Positions 27,508 to 36,508 of a stretch of 64,000 nucleotides of DNA are shown piece by piece. Origin of the DNA: Pseudomonadota bacterium (lineage in GTDB: Bacteria > Pseudomonadota > Alphaproteobacteria > Sphingomonadales > Sphingomonadaceae). The stretch spans positions 1-64,000 of the forward strand of contig JAJZTH010000001.1 of the NCBI GenBank assembly GCA_021849075.1, read 5' to 3'. A model generated the notes under the pieces. That model had not been told where the DNA came from. It made no database searches and saw nothing but the letters and a program-made list of their open reading frames with translations. How positions within the stretch are numbered: position 1 is the stretch's first letter; every line of letters starts with the position of its first letter. Made by a program: the position numbers and the translations under genes.

Positions 27508-28029
27508 ATGCGCGGTGGACCGATATTGGGCGCAGTGCTTGCCGGTGGACGCTCCAGCCGTTTCGGCAGCGACAAGGCGCTGGCATTGCTCGATGGGAAA
27601 AGCTTGCTCGACCACGCGATAGCCGCCCTCGCCTCCCATGTCGCAGAGGTGGTGATATGCGGACGCGACGGCGGACTGGCGGATCGCCCGCATCCCGACA
27701 TGGGACCGCTGGGCGGTCTCAACGCAGCGCTGCATCATGCATTAAGCCATGGCTTTGTCGGCGTGCTGACCACCGGCTGCGACATGCCTTTCTACCCCGG
27801 CGATCTGCCCGCCGCGCTGATCGGCGACAAGGCGGCCGTGCTACAGGGCCAGCAACTGCTCGGCTGGTGGCCGGCGACCCTGGCGTTCGAACTGGATGCG
27901 CATCTGGGCGAGGAGAATAATCGCTCCATCCATGGCTGGCTGGAGCGCATAAATGCCCAAACGGTGGAAATGCCGGGACTGATGCTGCCCAACATCAACC
28001 GGCCGGAGGATCTGGCCGCGTTGGCATAA
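27508..28029 (+). CDS. mobA: Molybdenum cofactor guanylyltransferase
   Basis: 173 residues. Attaches GMP to molybdopterin to give MGD. GAVLAGGRSSRFGSDKALALL is the GTP-binding loop; DMGPLGGLNAAL and TTGCDMPFYPGDL are conserved. Start 27508 is chosen because GGAGG lies 6 nt before it and the fold begins at MRGGPILG; a longer reading from 27418 adds 30 residues unlike the family. Slightly short at the C-terminus. The product could serve nitrate reductase or formate dehydrogenase. Confidence 0.88.
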   Translation: MRGGPILGAVLAGGRSSRFGSDKALALLDGKSLLDHAIAALASHVAEVVICGRDGGLADRPHPDMGPLGGLNAALHHALSHGFVGVLTTGCDMPFYPGDLPAALIGDKAAVLQGQQLLGWWPATLAFELDAHLGEENNRSIHGWLERINAQTVEMPGLMLPNINRPEDLAALA

Positions 28030-28048
28030 CGGCGTTCGCTTGCGTTGG

Positions 28049-28816
28049 TCAGACGGAAAGCACCAGGCTCGCCGTCGCTTCCACTGGACAATGGCCGCCC
28101 GCCACCGCTTCGCCGATCAGCAGCAGCGTGGGGTCTTCGTCGCTGATCGTCTGCACCAGAAAGGCGAGCGCGCTGAGCTTCCCCCGGATCAGCCTTTCCT
28201 GGGGCAGCGAGACATTGACCGCCACCATGACGGGCGTTTCAGGGTCGCGCCCGGCCGCGATCAGATTGCGGCTGATCTCGCCCGCCGCCGCGCGGCCCAT
28301 ATAAATGCCCAGCGTGCCGCCCGGCCGCGCCAGCGCTTCCCAGTCGAGCCGGAGCGGTTCGCCCGCCTTCATATGCGCTGTCACCAAAGTCAGCCCCCGC
28401 GCCACACCGCGCAGGGTGAGCGAAGCGCAGCCGCTCGCTGCCGCCGCGCTGGCGGTGGTGATGCCGGGGCAGATATGGAAACGAATGCCGTCAGCGGCCA
28501 GATGCGCCATTTCCTCCGCCGACCGGCCGAATACCGACGGATCGCCGCCCTTCAGCCGCACGACCCGCTTGCCCGCCTTCGCCGCCGCCAGCAGCAGATC
28601 ATTGATGCTCTCCTGCGCCTTGCTGTGCCGGCCGGATCGCTTGCCGACGCTCACCCGCTCGACGCCGGGCGGGATCAGGTCCAGCACGCCCGGCCCGACC
28701 AGCGCATCGTAGAAGACGATCTGTGCCGCCGCGATCAGCTTTTCGGCCTTGCGGGTCAGCAGGTCCGGGTCGCCCGGCCCCGCCCCCACCAGCCAGACCT
28801 CGCCCGGCGCGATCAT
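28049..28816 (-). CDS. cobA: Uroporphyrinogen-III C-methyltransferase
   Basis: 255 residues, SUMT only with no CysG oxidase/chelatase part. WLVGAGPGDPDLLTRKA, VVRLKGGDPSVFGR and CPGITTASAAAASGCASLT are signature motifs. Makes precorrin-2, the precursor of siroheme needed by NirB. Its ATG overlaps the nirD stop (ATGA), tying siroheme supply to nitrite reductase synthesis. Whether it also feeds B12 synthesis cannot be told; the strong B12 uptake system suggests siroheme is its main use. Confidence 0.93.
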   Translation of the reverse strand: MIAPGEVWLVGAGPGDPDLLTRKAEKLIAAAQIVFYDALVGPGVLDLIPPGVERVSVGKRSGRHSKAQESINDLLLAAAKAGKRVVRLKGGDPSVFGRSAEEMAHLAADGIRFHICPGITTASAAAASGCASLTLRGVARGLTLVTAHMKAGEPLRLDWEALARPGGTLGIYMGRAAAGEISRNLIAAGRDPETPVMVAVNVSLPQERLIRGKLSALAFLVQTISDEDPTLLLIGEAVAGGHCPVEATASLVLSV

Positions 28817-29148
28817 GCCGCCGCCTGCAGCGCGGTCGGGCGCGCGATCAGGATACGGCCGCCTTCCTGCTTGACCGCGATGGTCGGCGTGCAGCCTTCG
28901 TCCGCGCCCTGCGCCTCGCCCGTTTTCAGGGCGATGTTCCAGTTGTGCAGCGGACAGGCGACGCTGTGGCCATGAACAATGCCCTGGCTGAGCGGTCCCT
29001 TCTTGTGCGGGCATTCATTGATCAGCGCGAACACATGATCGTCCCCGGTGCGGAATACCGCGATTTCCTTCTCCCCCGCCAGTTGCACCGTGCGGGCGCC
29101 GCGCTGGGGAATGTCGGCCAGCGTGCCAATGTCGATCCAATCGGTCAT
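28813..29148 (-). CDS. nirD: Nitrite reductase (NADH) small subunit
   Basis: 111 residues. Rieske-type fold with intact ligands: CPHKKGPLSQG and ACPLHNW (Cys-x-His ... Cys-x-x-His), so a [2Fe-2S] cluster is expected; some enteric NirD proteins lack these. Partner of NirB in six-electron reduction of nitrite to ammonium. 4-nt gap after nirB and overlap with cobA. Confidence 0.93.
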   Translation of the reverse strand: MTDWIDIGTLADIPQRGARTVQLAGEKEIAVFRTGDDHVFALINECPHKKGPLSQGIVHGHSVACPLHNWNIALKTGEAQGADEGCTPTIAVKQEGGRILIARPTALQAAA

Positions 29149-29152
29149 GATC

Positions 29153-31675
29153 TTACTCCGCGGCGATAGCGATGGGTTCAAGATGCTGGTGCAGTTCGGC
29201 ATGCTGGCCGGCCGCACGCTCGGCCCAGGGATCATCCTGGCTGAAGCTCTGCGAATAGAGGAAGCGCGCGCGCAGCGCTTCACGACCGGCTTCATCCTCC
29301 ACGATCCGCTGCTTGATATAATCGACGCCGATCCGCTCAATCCACGGCGCGGTCCGCTCCAGATAGCGCGCCTCCTCGCGATAGAGCTGGATGAAGGCGG
29401 CGCAATAATCCAGCGCCTCCTGCTCGGTCGCGACCTTGCACAGCAAATCAGTGGCGCGGACATGGATGCCGCCATTGCCGCCAACATGGAGTTCATAGCC
29501 GGAATCGACGCAGACCACGCCGAAATCCTTGATCGTCGCTTCGGCGCAGTTGCGGGGGCAGCCCGACGCCGCGATCTTGAATTTGTGGGGCATCCACGAA
29601 CCCCATGTCATCCGTTCGATCTTGACGCCAAGGCCGGTGGAATCCTGCGTGCCGAAGCGGCACCATTCGGACCCGACGCAGGTCTTCACCGTGCGCAGCG
29701 ATTTGCCATAGGCATGGCCAGACACCATCCCCGCGGCATTCAGGTCAGCCCAGACGGCAGGCAAATCTTCCTTCTTGATGCCGAAAATGTCGAGCCGCTG
29801 GCCGCCCGTCACCTTGACCATCGGCGCATTGAACTTCTCGACCACATCGGCGATCGCGCGCAGTTCGCGCGGGTTGGTCAGGCCGCCCCACATGCGCGGC
29901 ACGACCGAATAGGTGCCATCCTTCTGGATATTGGCGTGCATCCGTTCATTGACGAAGCGGCTCTGCTGATCGTCCTGATACTCGCCGGGCAGGGCGCACA
30001 GCAGATAATAGTTGAGCGCAGGACGGCAGGAGGAACAGCCATCGGGCGTCGACCAGTGCAGCAACTGCATCACTTCGGGGATGGAGCGCATATTCTGCGC
30101 CACGATCTCACGCCGTACATCGTCATGGGTGAAGCTGGTGCATTTGCACATCGTCTTGGGACCGGACTTGACCTCATCGCCCAGCACGACAGTCAGCAGA
30201 TTTTCGACAAGGCCGGTGCAGCTGCCGCAGCTGGCCGATGCCTTGCACCCGGCGCGCACCGCGTCGAGGCTGCAATTGCCCGCCTCGATGCAGGACACCA
30301 CCTGCCCCTTGCTGACGCCATTGCAGCCGCAAATCTCCGCATCGTCGGACAACGCGGCGACCGCCGCCAGCGGATCGAGTGCGCCGCCACCCGACGCAAA
30401 AGCCTGTCCCAGGATCAACCGTTCCCGGATTTCGCTGACATCTTCCTCGCGCTTGAGGAGATCGAAATACCAGCCGCCATCGACCGTATCGCCATAGAGC
30501 ACCGCGCCGACGATCCGGCCGTCCTTCACCACGACCCGCTTGTAGACCCCGCGTGAGGCGTCGCGCAGGACGATATCCTCGCACCCCGCCCCGCCCGAAA
30601 AATCACCGGCGGAAAAGACGTCCAGCCCGGCAACCTTCAGCTTGGTCGACGTAACCGATCCCTTGTAACCGCTATGCTGATCGGTCAGGCCGTCGGCCAG
30701 GCTGCGGCACATGTCCCACAGCGGCGCGACAAGGCCATAGACATTGCCGTCATGTTCCACGCATTCGCCGACCGCCAATATGTCGGGATCGCTCGTCACC
30801 ATATGATCGTCGACCTGAATGCCGCGATTGACCGCCAGCCCGGCTTCGCGAGCCAGCGCGGTCGACGGGCGGATGCCTACCGCCATGACGACCAGGCTGG
30901 CCGGGATTTCGCGGCCATCCTTCAGTCGGACGCCCTCGACCTTGCCTTCGCCATAAATCGCCTCCGTATTGGCGCCGGTCAGAATGGTCTGGCCGCGTCC
31001 TTCCAGCGCGGTCTTGAGCAGCCAACCCGCCGCTTCATCGAGCTGCCGCTCCATGAGCGTGTCCATCAGGTGGATGACCGTCACCTTCATGCCGCGCAGG
31101 GTCAGGCCATGCGCCGCCTCCAGCCCCAGCAGACCGCCGCCGATCACCACCGCATCGCCACCCGCTTCGGCGGCCGCTAGCATCGTGTCGACATCCTTCA
31201 TGTCGCGGAAGCTGATGACGCCGGGCAGGTCCTTGCCGGGAACCGGGATGATGAAGGGGTCCGACCCGGTGGCGATCAGCAGCTTGTCATAGCCCATGGT
31301 GCGACCCGACTGGCTCTTGACGGTCTTCGTGGCCCGATCGATCGCCGTCACGGGATCCCCCGCGATCAGCTCTATGCCATTATCGGCATACCATTCGCGC
31401 GTGTTGATGACGATATCGTCGAAGCTCTTTTCCCCCGCCAATACCGGCGAGAGCATGATGCGGTTGTAGTTCACATAGGGTTCTGCGCCGAAGATGGTGA
31501 CGCGATAGCGCCCCCCTCCCTTTTCCGGCTTGTCCCGCGCCAGCAATTCCTCGACCGCGCGGCAGCCGGCCATGCCATTGCCCACCACGACCAGATGTTC
31601 GCGGACATCCTCGAACGGCACCAGAGCATCGCCCTGCGCTTCGGCCCGACCGTCACCCCTGAGTTGCAATTCCAT
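29153..31675 (-). CDS. nirB: Nitrite reductase (NADH) large subunit
   Basis: 840 residues, full length. Order: FAD site VVVGNGMAGCRAVEEL (from about residue 29), NADH site VVIGGGLLGLEAAHGL (about 178), a BFD-like [2Fe-2S] domain (CGCNGVSKG ... CKASASCGSC), then the siroheme-[4Fe-4S] sulfite/nitrite reductase domain with TCVGSEWCRFG and ASGCPRNCAEA, giving Cys-x5-Cys and Cys-x3-Cys. Cytosolic, assimilatory. GGACCGGGG precedes the ATG. Expression should depend on the ANTAR leader at 31691-31792. Confidence 0.96.
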   Translation of the reverse strand: MELQLRGDGRAEAQGDALVPFEDVREHLVVVGNGMAGCRAVEELLARDKPEKGGGRYRVTIFGAEPYVNYNRIMLSPVLAGEKSFDDIVINTREWYADNGIELIAGDPVTAIDRATKTVKSQSGRTMGYDKLLIATGSDPFIIPVPGKDLPGVISFRDMKDVDTMLAAAEAGGDAVVIGGGLLGLEAAHGLTLRGMKVTVIHLMDTLMERQLDEAAGWLLKTALEGRGQTILTGANTEAIYGEGKVEGVRLKDGREIPASLVVMAVGIRPSTALAREAGLAVNRGIQVDDHMVTSDPDILAVGECVEHDGNVYGLVAPLWDMCRSLADGLTDQHSGYKGSVTSTKLKVAGLDVFSAGDFSGGAGCEDIVLRDASRGVYKRVVVKDGRIVGAVLYGDTVDGGWYFDLLKREEDVSEIRERLILGQAFASGGGALDPLAAVAALSDDAEICGCNGVSKGQVVSCIEAGNCSLDAVRAGCKASASCGSCTGLVENLLTVVLGDEVKSGPKTMCKCTSFTHDDVRREIVAQNMRSIPEVMQLLHWSTPDGCSSCRPALNYYLLCALPGEYQDDQQSRFVNERMHANIQKDGTYSVVPRMWGGLTNPRELRAIADVVEKFNAPMVKVTGGQRLDIFGIKKEDLPAVWADLNAAGMVSGHAYGKSLRTVKTCVGSEWCRFGTQDSTGLGVKIERMTWGSWMPHKFKIAASGCPRNCAEATIKDFGVVCVDSGYELHVGGNGGIHVRATDLLCKVATEQEALDYCAAFIQLYREEARYLERTAPWIERIGVDYIKQRIVEDEAGREALRARFLYSQSFSQDDPWAERAAGQHAELHQHLEPIAIAAE

Positions 31676-31690
31676 CCCCGGTCCTTTCGG

Positions 31691-31792
31691 AAAAGAAAAA
31701 GGCCGCCATCCAGACCCCCGGTTCTAAAAACCGAAAGTCTGGATGGCGGCCTTGCCATCATCTGCGTCTTGATGGCCCGTCCCTGAACCATC
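31691..31792 (-). promoter_or_regulatory. ANTAR-type antitermination leader of nirB
   Basis: On the minus strand, hairpin P1 (31792-31771) has stem GATGGTTC/GGGCCATC and loop AGGGAC. Hairpin P2 (31759-31742) has stem GATGGC/GCCATC and loop AAGGCC. Both loops are six bases with A first and G fourth, the ANTAR target rule. P2's 3' arm is shared with the left arm of a 15-bp terminator (31751-31737 with 31715-31701) that ends in TTTTTCTTTT. P2 and terminator cannot form together. NasT is encoded 4 kb upstream. Confidence 0.85.
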
Positions 31793-31839
31793 GCGACTAT
31801 GTAGAGAAGGACAACCTTGTCCCTTGCACTGCACCATAA

Positions 31840-31871
31840 ACGGAATCGCCGATCGGCTCAAGCGATTCCGT
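31840..31871 (-). terminator. Hairpin after the porin gene
   Basis: ACGGAATCGC (31840-31849) pairs perfectly with GCGATTCCGT (31862-31871), and TTTA follows on the minus strand. It lies 12 nt past the porin stop and separates narK-porin from the nirB leader. Confidence 0.7.
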
Positions 31872-31883
31872 CATGGCTTTCCA

Positions 31884-33092
31884 TCAATAGGTCCAGTCGG
31901 CCTGCACCCATAATTTCTTCGTATCGGTCGCCATGCTCTTTGCATCATAATCGGCATAGCGGATCGACAGCGTGGTCTTGTTCACCTTCGCGGACGCGAG
32001 AAGATTGAGTTCATTGCCATAATGCTGGTCCAGCCGGTCGCTGTCGAACCGATGCCAGACTGCCTGCAATGAAACGCCAGACAATGGTCCCAGCTGCTTC
32101 CAACCATAGCCCCCGCCAACATAGAGATCGCGGATGCCATTGGCGGGCGTGGTCAGGAATTTGTCGGCCCAGCCCTGAAATTTGAAATTGGTGCCAAGCG
32201 GCGTCTGAAAACTGGTGAAGGGCGCGCCGCTGCTGGCGCCCAGCACTTCATAGCCGGCATTCAGCTTCCAGCCCCTGACGTCCAGCGTGGCGTCCGCCAG
32301 CCAATAATCGGCGCTATAGCCGTTGGGATTGCGGTGATAGTCCGACTGGCGGGCGTAACTGAGCTGATAGCTGACCTTCGCCGCCTTCGACAGCGACTGC
32401 GCGCCGGCCAGCCGCAATCCATAGGTCTGGCTGGACAGGCGGAACGCCTGCACGGCCGCTTCGTCCTGATCGACCAGATAGGCAAAGCCGGTCAGCGTGC
32501 CGAGGGGCGTGACATAGGACAGGTTGGCGAAGATATTGTCGCCGCCGACCGCCTGTTGCCGCGCGCCCCTGCCCTGAAAACCCCAGATGGTCCGCACCGA
32601 CCAGACATAGGCGACATCCAGCTTCAACCCCTTGGCCGGGGCCAGTTCGGCACGCACCGCATCGAAGGTCTGGCCATTGTAGCGAAAGGCGACGTTGCCG
32701 ACGAAACGCTCGTCATCCAGCGCGATTTTCTGCCGCCCGCCGGTCAGGGTCAGCGCCTTCGTCCTATATTGCAGTTGGGCGATATAGAGGGCGATATTTT
32801 CAGGATCGGCAATGATCGGCCGGGTGGCCGCGCCATTCACGCCGTCATAATAATCGTCGACCAGCGCCAGCGTCCCCTGCCCCACGACCGTCGCCGACAA
32901 TGCGCCGCTGCTGGCCGTCAGCCCGGCGCGGGCGCGCAAGGTGAGAGCGTCGGATTTTTCTTCGGCCAGCCCATCCTGATCGGCATGTTCGTAGCGCAGC
33001 CGCGCTTCGGCGACGGGTTTCAGGCTGATTTGCTGGGCGTAAGCCGGCCCTGCGACGGCCAGCATGGCCGCCGATGCTAAAAGATATTTCAT
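31884..33092 (-). CDS. Outer-membrane porin (alginate-export-like family)
   Basis: 402 residues with signal peptide ending PAYAQ. Beta-barrel pattern throughout, closing with a Trp/Tyr-terminated strand (KLWVQADWTY). Similar to the alginate export/porin proteins found in nitrate-assimilation clusters of sphingomonads: LRYEHADQDG and GRQKIALDDERFVGNVAFRYNGQTFDA are the recognisable pieces. Probably lets nitrate or nitrite cross the outer membrane, inferred from context. ATG 33092 is preferred to the GTG three codons upstream. Confidence 0.78.
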   Translation of the reverse strand: MKYLLASAAMLAVAGPAYAQQISLKPVAEARLRYEHADQDGLAEEKSDALTLRARAGLTASSGALSATVVGQGTLALVDDYYDGVNGAATRPIIADPENIALYIAQLQYRTKALTLTGGRQKIALDDERFVGNVAFRYNGQTFDAVRAELAPAKGLKLDVAYVWSVRTIWGFQGRGARQQAVGGDNIFANLSYVTPLGTLTGFAYLVDQDEAAVQAFRLSSQTYGLRLAGAQSLSKAAKVSYQLSYARQSDYHRNPNGYSADYWLADATLDVRGWKLNAGYEVLGASSGAPFTSFQTPLGTNFKFQGWADKFLTTPANGIRDLYVGGGYGWKQLGPLSGVSLQAVWHRFDSDRLDQHYGNELNLLASAKVNKTTLSIRYADYDAKSMATDTKKLWVQADWTY

Positions 33093-33172
33093 GGAAAGCA
33101 CGTCCCCCCTCGGACGAGATAAGATGCAACCCGAACGGGGCGGCGGTCATTGCCGCCGCCCTCCTCTCCAGA

Positions 33173-34417
33173 TCAGATGCGGGCGCCCGTCTTCCAGGTC
33201 GCGCGCCATTTGCCCTTAACCAGCGTCACGCCCAGGAGGGCGACGATCGCCAGCCCGGCAAAGATCAGAAAGCCGGGTGCAAAGCTGCCCGTCAGCTGCT
33301 TGGCAAGGCCCAGCGAACTGGCGAGATAGAAGCCGCCAATGCCGCCCGCCATGCCGACAAGGCCGGTCATGATGCCGATTTCGGCCTGAAAACGCTGCGG
33401 CACCAGCTGGAACACCGATCCGTTACCGGTGCCCAGCGCCAGCATCGCCAGCACGAAGCAGCCAAGGGCGGCGGGCAGGCTCGTCGCCTGGCTGACGCCC
33501 GCCAGAGCGATAGCCGCCACGACATAGACGATCATCAGCGCCTTCGACCCGCCGATCTTGTCGGCCAGCGCGCCGCCCATCGGGCGCACCAGCGACCCGG
33601 CGAAGACGCAGGCGGCGGTGCAATAACCCGCCACGATCGGCGTCAGGCCAAATTGGTCGGTGAAATAGATGGGCAGGCTGGCGGCCAGGCCCACGAACCC
33701 GCCGAAAGTAACGGCGTAAAAAGCCATCAACCACCAGGCATCAGCCTGCTTCAAAGGCTGGAAATACTCGACGATCTTCTTGGGTGCGGGCGCATTGGGC
33801 GCGTCCTTGGCCATGATCATGTAGAGGACGAAGACGATCGCCAGCGGGATGCAGGCCAGACCCAGAACCGCATTCCAGCCGAAAATCTTGGCCAGCACCG
33901 GCGCAAAGAGCGAGGCGAGCACCGTGCCCGAATTGCCCATGCCGGCAAGGCCCATCGCCTTGCCCTGATGCTCTGGCGGATACCAGCGGCTGGCGAGCGG
34001 CAGCGCGATCGCGAAGCTGGCGCCGGCAAAGCCAAGAATGACGCCCAGCGCCAGCGTGCCGCCAAAACTGTCGATCCCCGCAACCCAGGCGGTGAACAGG
34101 CCGGCGATGACGATGATCTGGCTGATCGCGCCCGACAATTTCGGCCCGATCCGGTCGACCAGCAGGCCGTTGACGACGCGCAACAACGCGCCGGCCAGCG
34201 TCGGCGTGGCGACCATCAGGCCCTTTTCGGCCGGGGTCAGCGCCAGCGTCTTGGAAATCATCGGCGCCAGCGGGCCGAGCAGCACCCACACCATGAAGGC
34301 AAGGTCGAAATAAAGAAAGGCAGCGATCAGGGTCGGCGCGTGGCCGGCCTTCCAGAAGCTGGTCGCGGGCGCAGATGCGGCGTCCTGTCCTTCGCGATCC
34401 CAATAAGCAGTTGCCAT
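33173..34417 (-). CDS. narK: Nitrate/nitrite transporter, NarK-type MFS
   Basis: 414 residues, about 12 membrane helices. The NNP-family motifs are there: GLLVDRIGPK, GFAGASFAIALPLASRWYPPEHQGKAMGLAGMGNSG (nitrate signature 1) and the second signature FGGFVGLAASLPIYF with GGIGGFYLA later. Imports nitrate or nitrite across the inner membrane. Start ATG 34417 has GGGGA 9 nt upstream; longer frames run through the leader terminator. Its own ANTAR-type leader precedes it. Confidence 0.93.
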   Translation of the reverse strand: MATAYWDREGQDAASAPATSFWKAGHAPTLIAAFLYFDLAFMVWVLLGPLAPMISKTLALTPAEKGLMVATPTLAGALLRVVNGLLVDRIGPKLSGAISQIIVIAGLFTAWVAGIDSFGGTLALGVILGFAGASFAIALPLASRWYPPEHQGKAMGLAGMGNSGTVLASLFAPVLAKIFGWNAVLGLACIPLAIVFVLYMIMAKDAPNAPAPKKIVEYFQPLKQADAWWLMAFYAVTFGGFVGLAASLPIYFTDQFGLTPIVAGYCTAACVFAGSLVRPMGGALADKIGGSKALMIVYVVAAIALAGVSQATSLPAALGCFVLAMLALGTGNGSVFQLVPQRFQAEIGIMTGLVGMAGGIGGFYLASSLGLAKQLTGSFAPGFLIFAGLAIVALLGVTLVKGKWRATWKTGARI

Positions 34418-34448
34418 GATACGTCCCCAATAAACGGAAATGGACACG

Positions 34449-34553
34449 AAAAAAGCCGCAGCCCGGACAGCATCCCTTGGGATGATCCGGTCAGCGGCTT
34501 TGCTGCGATATATGGTGAGGATGGCGGCCCCACCCTTGGGACGGCGCATCCAG
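34449..34553 (-). promoter_or_regulatory. ANTAR-type antitermination leader of narK
   Basis: On the minus strand, P1 (34542-34527) has stem GTCCC/GGGGC and loop AAGGGT, extended outward with one mismatch and a bulge to about 34553. P2 (34505-34492) has a short stem CAGC/GCTG and loop AAAGCC. Both hexaloops again show A1 and G4. P2 overlaps the left arm of a terminator (34500-34454) whose stems CCGGAtCATCCC/GGGATGctGTCCGG and AAGCCGC/GCGGCTT end in TTTTTT. P2 is weaker than in the nirB leader. Confidence 0.75.
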
Positions 34554-34631
34554 ATAGCGCGCTTCGTCGCGCGACCTCTATGTTATCTCGCGAATCGCAT
34601 CATGTTGCAAGGCACAAAATTCTGCGTCGAT

Positions 34632-35846
34632 TCAACGCGGCGCCGCAAAACCGGCAAGGAAATCATCGATCCGTTCAGGATCAAACACCCGACCGTCGAA
34701 GAAGCGATCCGGCCCCAGCGTCAACTCACCCCGGCGCGATCCCACCGCCAGCGGCAGGTCAACCGCGCCTTCCACCTTCATGCTCGCGCCGGGCATCGGC
34801 ATGTCGCTGTCTGCCAGCGCGCGGCGGAATATATCGGGACGAAACACCGCCGCCGCCTTTGCAGCCGTCGCAGCGTCATGCTCCACCATGTTCCAGCGCA
34901 CCAGTTGCGAATAGATCCACAGCGCTTGGCTGCGCCATGGAAAAGGCGTGGCTTCCCGGCTGAACAGCATGAAATCGGGACTGGCGATCGCCGCCTCCCC
35001 CGCTCGCGCCACGATCTGACCAGACAGGGCGCGCAGGATGAGGTCGGCGGGCTGGTCGACATAGCGCGGATCGGACAGCAGATCGGCCAATGCGGGATGA
35101 TTGGCCGGATCGTCGCACCATAGCGCCGCCTTCGCCAGCGCCCGCAGCAGCCGATCAACGGTATCGGGATTTTCCTCCATCCACGCTTCGCGGAAGGCCA
35201 GCACTTTCTCCACCCCGCGCTGCCATATGCGTTCGCCGATCGCCACGGTTTCGGCCAAGCCCGCCTCGACCGCCGCCGTGCCCCAAGGCTCGCCCGCAAT
35301 GAAGCCGTCAATCTCGCCCGCGCGCATCGCCTCCACCGTCAGCGATGGCGGCAATACGCGCAGCACCACGTCCCGATCGGGATCTATCCCTGCGCTCGCC
35401 AGCCAGTAACGCAGCATCAGCGCGTGGCTGGAGAAGCGATGGACCACGCCGATGACCGGCTTGCGCCGCCACAGGCCGATCGCGGCCGCAAAGTCATGCG
35501 CGGTGCCCAGCGGATCGGCCAGCCGCGCAGCGACGTTCTGCTCCAGCGCCTTGGCGAAATCCGTCGCCATCACCAGCATATTGCCGTTGACGTTCAGCTT
35601 GTAGGGGGCGGCCAGCGCGGCGGGCTGCTGGCTGAGGCCAAGCGTCACCGCAACGGTCAGTGGCGCCAGCATCTGCGCGGCATGCACCTGCCCATAGACC
35701 AGCCGGTCGCGCAACGTCGCCCAGCTGGTCGTCGGGACGAGATCGAGCGCCAGCCCCTCTTCTTCCGCAAAGCCCCGTTCGCGCGCCGCGACCAGCACGG
35801 CGGCGTCGTTCAGCGGCAGGAAGGCGATTTTCAAGTTGCTTGTCAT
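34632..35846 (-). CDS. nasS: Nitrate sensor NasS
   Basis: 404 residues without a signal peptide. It resembles NrtA/CmpA-type nitrate-binding proteins (KIAFLPLNDAAVLVAARERGF, GQVHAAQMLAPLTVAVTLG, FIAGEPWGTAAVEAG) but cytosolic, as known for NasS. NasS holds the ANTAR protein NasT when nitrate or nitrite is absent and releases it when ligand binds. Its start overlaps the nasT stop (ATGA), the expected coupling. The gap to narK holds the leader. Confidence 0.92.
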   Translation of the reverse strand: MTSNLKIAFLPLNDAAVLVAARERGFAEEEGLALDLVPTTSWATLRDRLVYGQVHAAQMLAPLTVAVTLGLSQQPAALAAPYKLNVNGNMLVMATDFAKALEQNVAARLADPLGTAHDFAAAIGLWRRKPVIGVVHRFSSHALMLRYWLASAGIDPDRDVVLRVLPPSLTVEAMRAGEIDGFIAGEPWGTAAVEAGLAETVAIGERIWQRGVEKVLAFREAWMEENPDTVDRLLRALAKAALWCDDPANHPALADLLSDPRYVDQPADLILRALSGQIVARAGEAAIASPDFMLFSREATPFPWRSQALWIYSQLVRWNMVEHDAATAAKAAAVFRPDIFRRALADSDMPMPGASMKVEGAVDLPLAVGSRRGELTLGPDRFFDGRVFDPERIDDFLAGFAAPR

Positions 35847-36424
35847 AGCCCTCCTCCCAACAGGTCGCTGGCGGTGATCAGCGCCTGCGCCACATCGACA
35901 ATGCGCTTGCCCTGATTCATCGCGCTCGACCGCAACAGCGCATAGGCGTCCTGTTCGGTCAGGCTGCGCTGGTTCATCAAAATGGATTTGGCGCGGTCGA
36001 TGATCTTGCGATCGGACAATGCCGTGCGCGCCTCGTCCAGTTCCGCCTGTATCTTTGCAAAGGCGTTGAAGCGCCGCACCGCCAGTTCCAGCACTGGCTT
36101 CACCCGTTCCTTGCGCAACCCATCCACCACATAGGCGGACACCCCGGCGTCGATCGCCGCGCCGATCATCGCCTCATCCGATTGGTCGACGAACATGGCG
36201 ATCGGTCGGGCCAACGCACGGCTGACAGTCAGCATTTCTTCCAGCGTATCGCGGCTGGGGCTGCCCAGATCCATCAGCACGACGTCGGGCGCCATCCGCT
36301 CGAGCCGCGCGACGAAGGCGCCGCGCGGGGGTACGATATGAATATCGTCATAGCCCGCCTCGCGCAGCCCTTCCTCCAGGACCGTCGCGCGCAAGCCGCT
36401 GTCGTCGATGATGACGATTCGCAT
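35843..36424 (-). CDS. nasT: ANTAR-domain antiterminator NasT
   Basis: 193 residues. Receiver-like domain 1-120 with Asp52 (VVLMDLGSPS), then the three-helix ANTAR RNA-binding domain at about 130-188 (DRKIIDRAKSILMNQ, TEQDAYALLRSSAMNQG, VDVAQALI). Free NasT binds two-hairpin leader RNAs and prevents termination. Candidate targets are present in the same cluster before nirB and narK. First gene of the nas block; 84 bp separate it from the TonB receptor. Confidence 0.94.
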   Translation of the reverse strand: MRIVIIDDSGLRATVLEEGLREAGYDDIHIVPPRGAFVARLERMAPDVVLMDLGSPSRDTLEEMLTVSRALARPIAMFVDQSDEAMIGAAIDAGVSAYVVDGLRKERVKPVLELAVRRFNAFAKIQAELDEARTALSDRKIIDRAKSILMNQRSLTEQDAYALLRSSAMNQGKRIVDVAQALITASDLLGGGL

Positions 36425-36508
36425 CTACCCCGCCTTCTTTTGCCTCGTAACTGACGGCGATGTTGCGTCGCGTCAATCGGCGCTGAAGGCGGGATCAGTG
36501 CTGCACGG

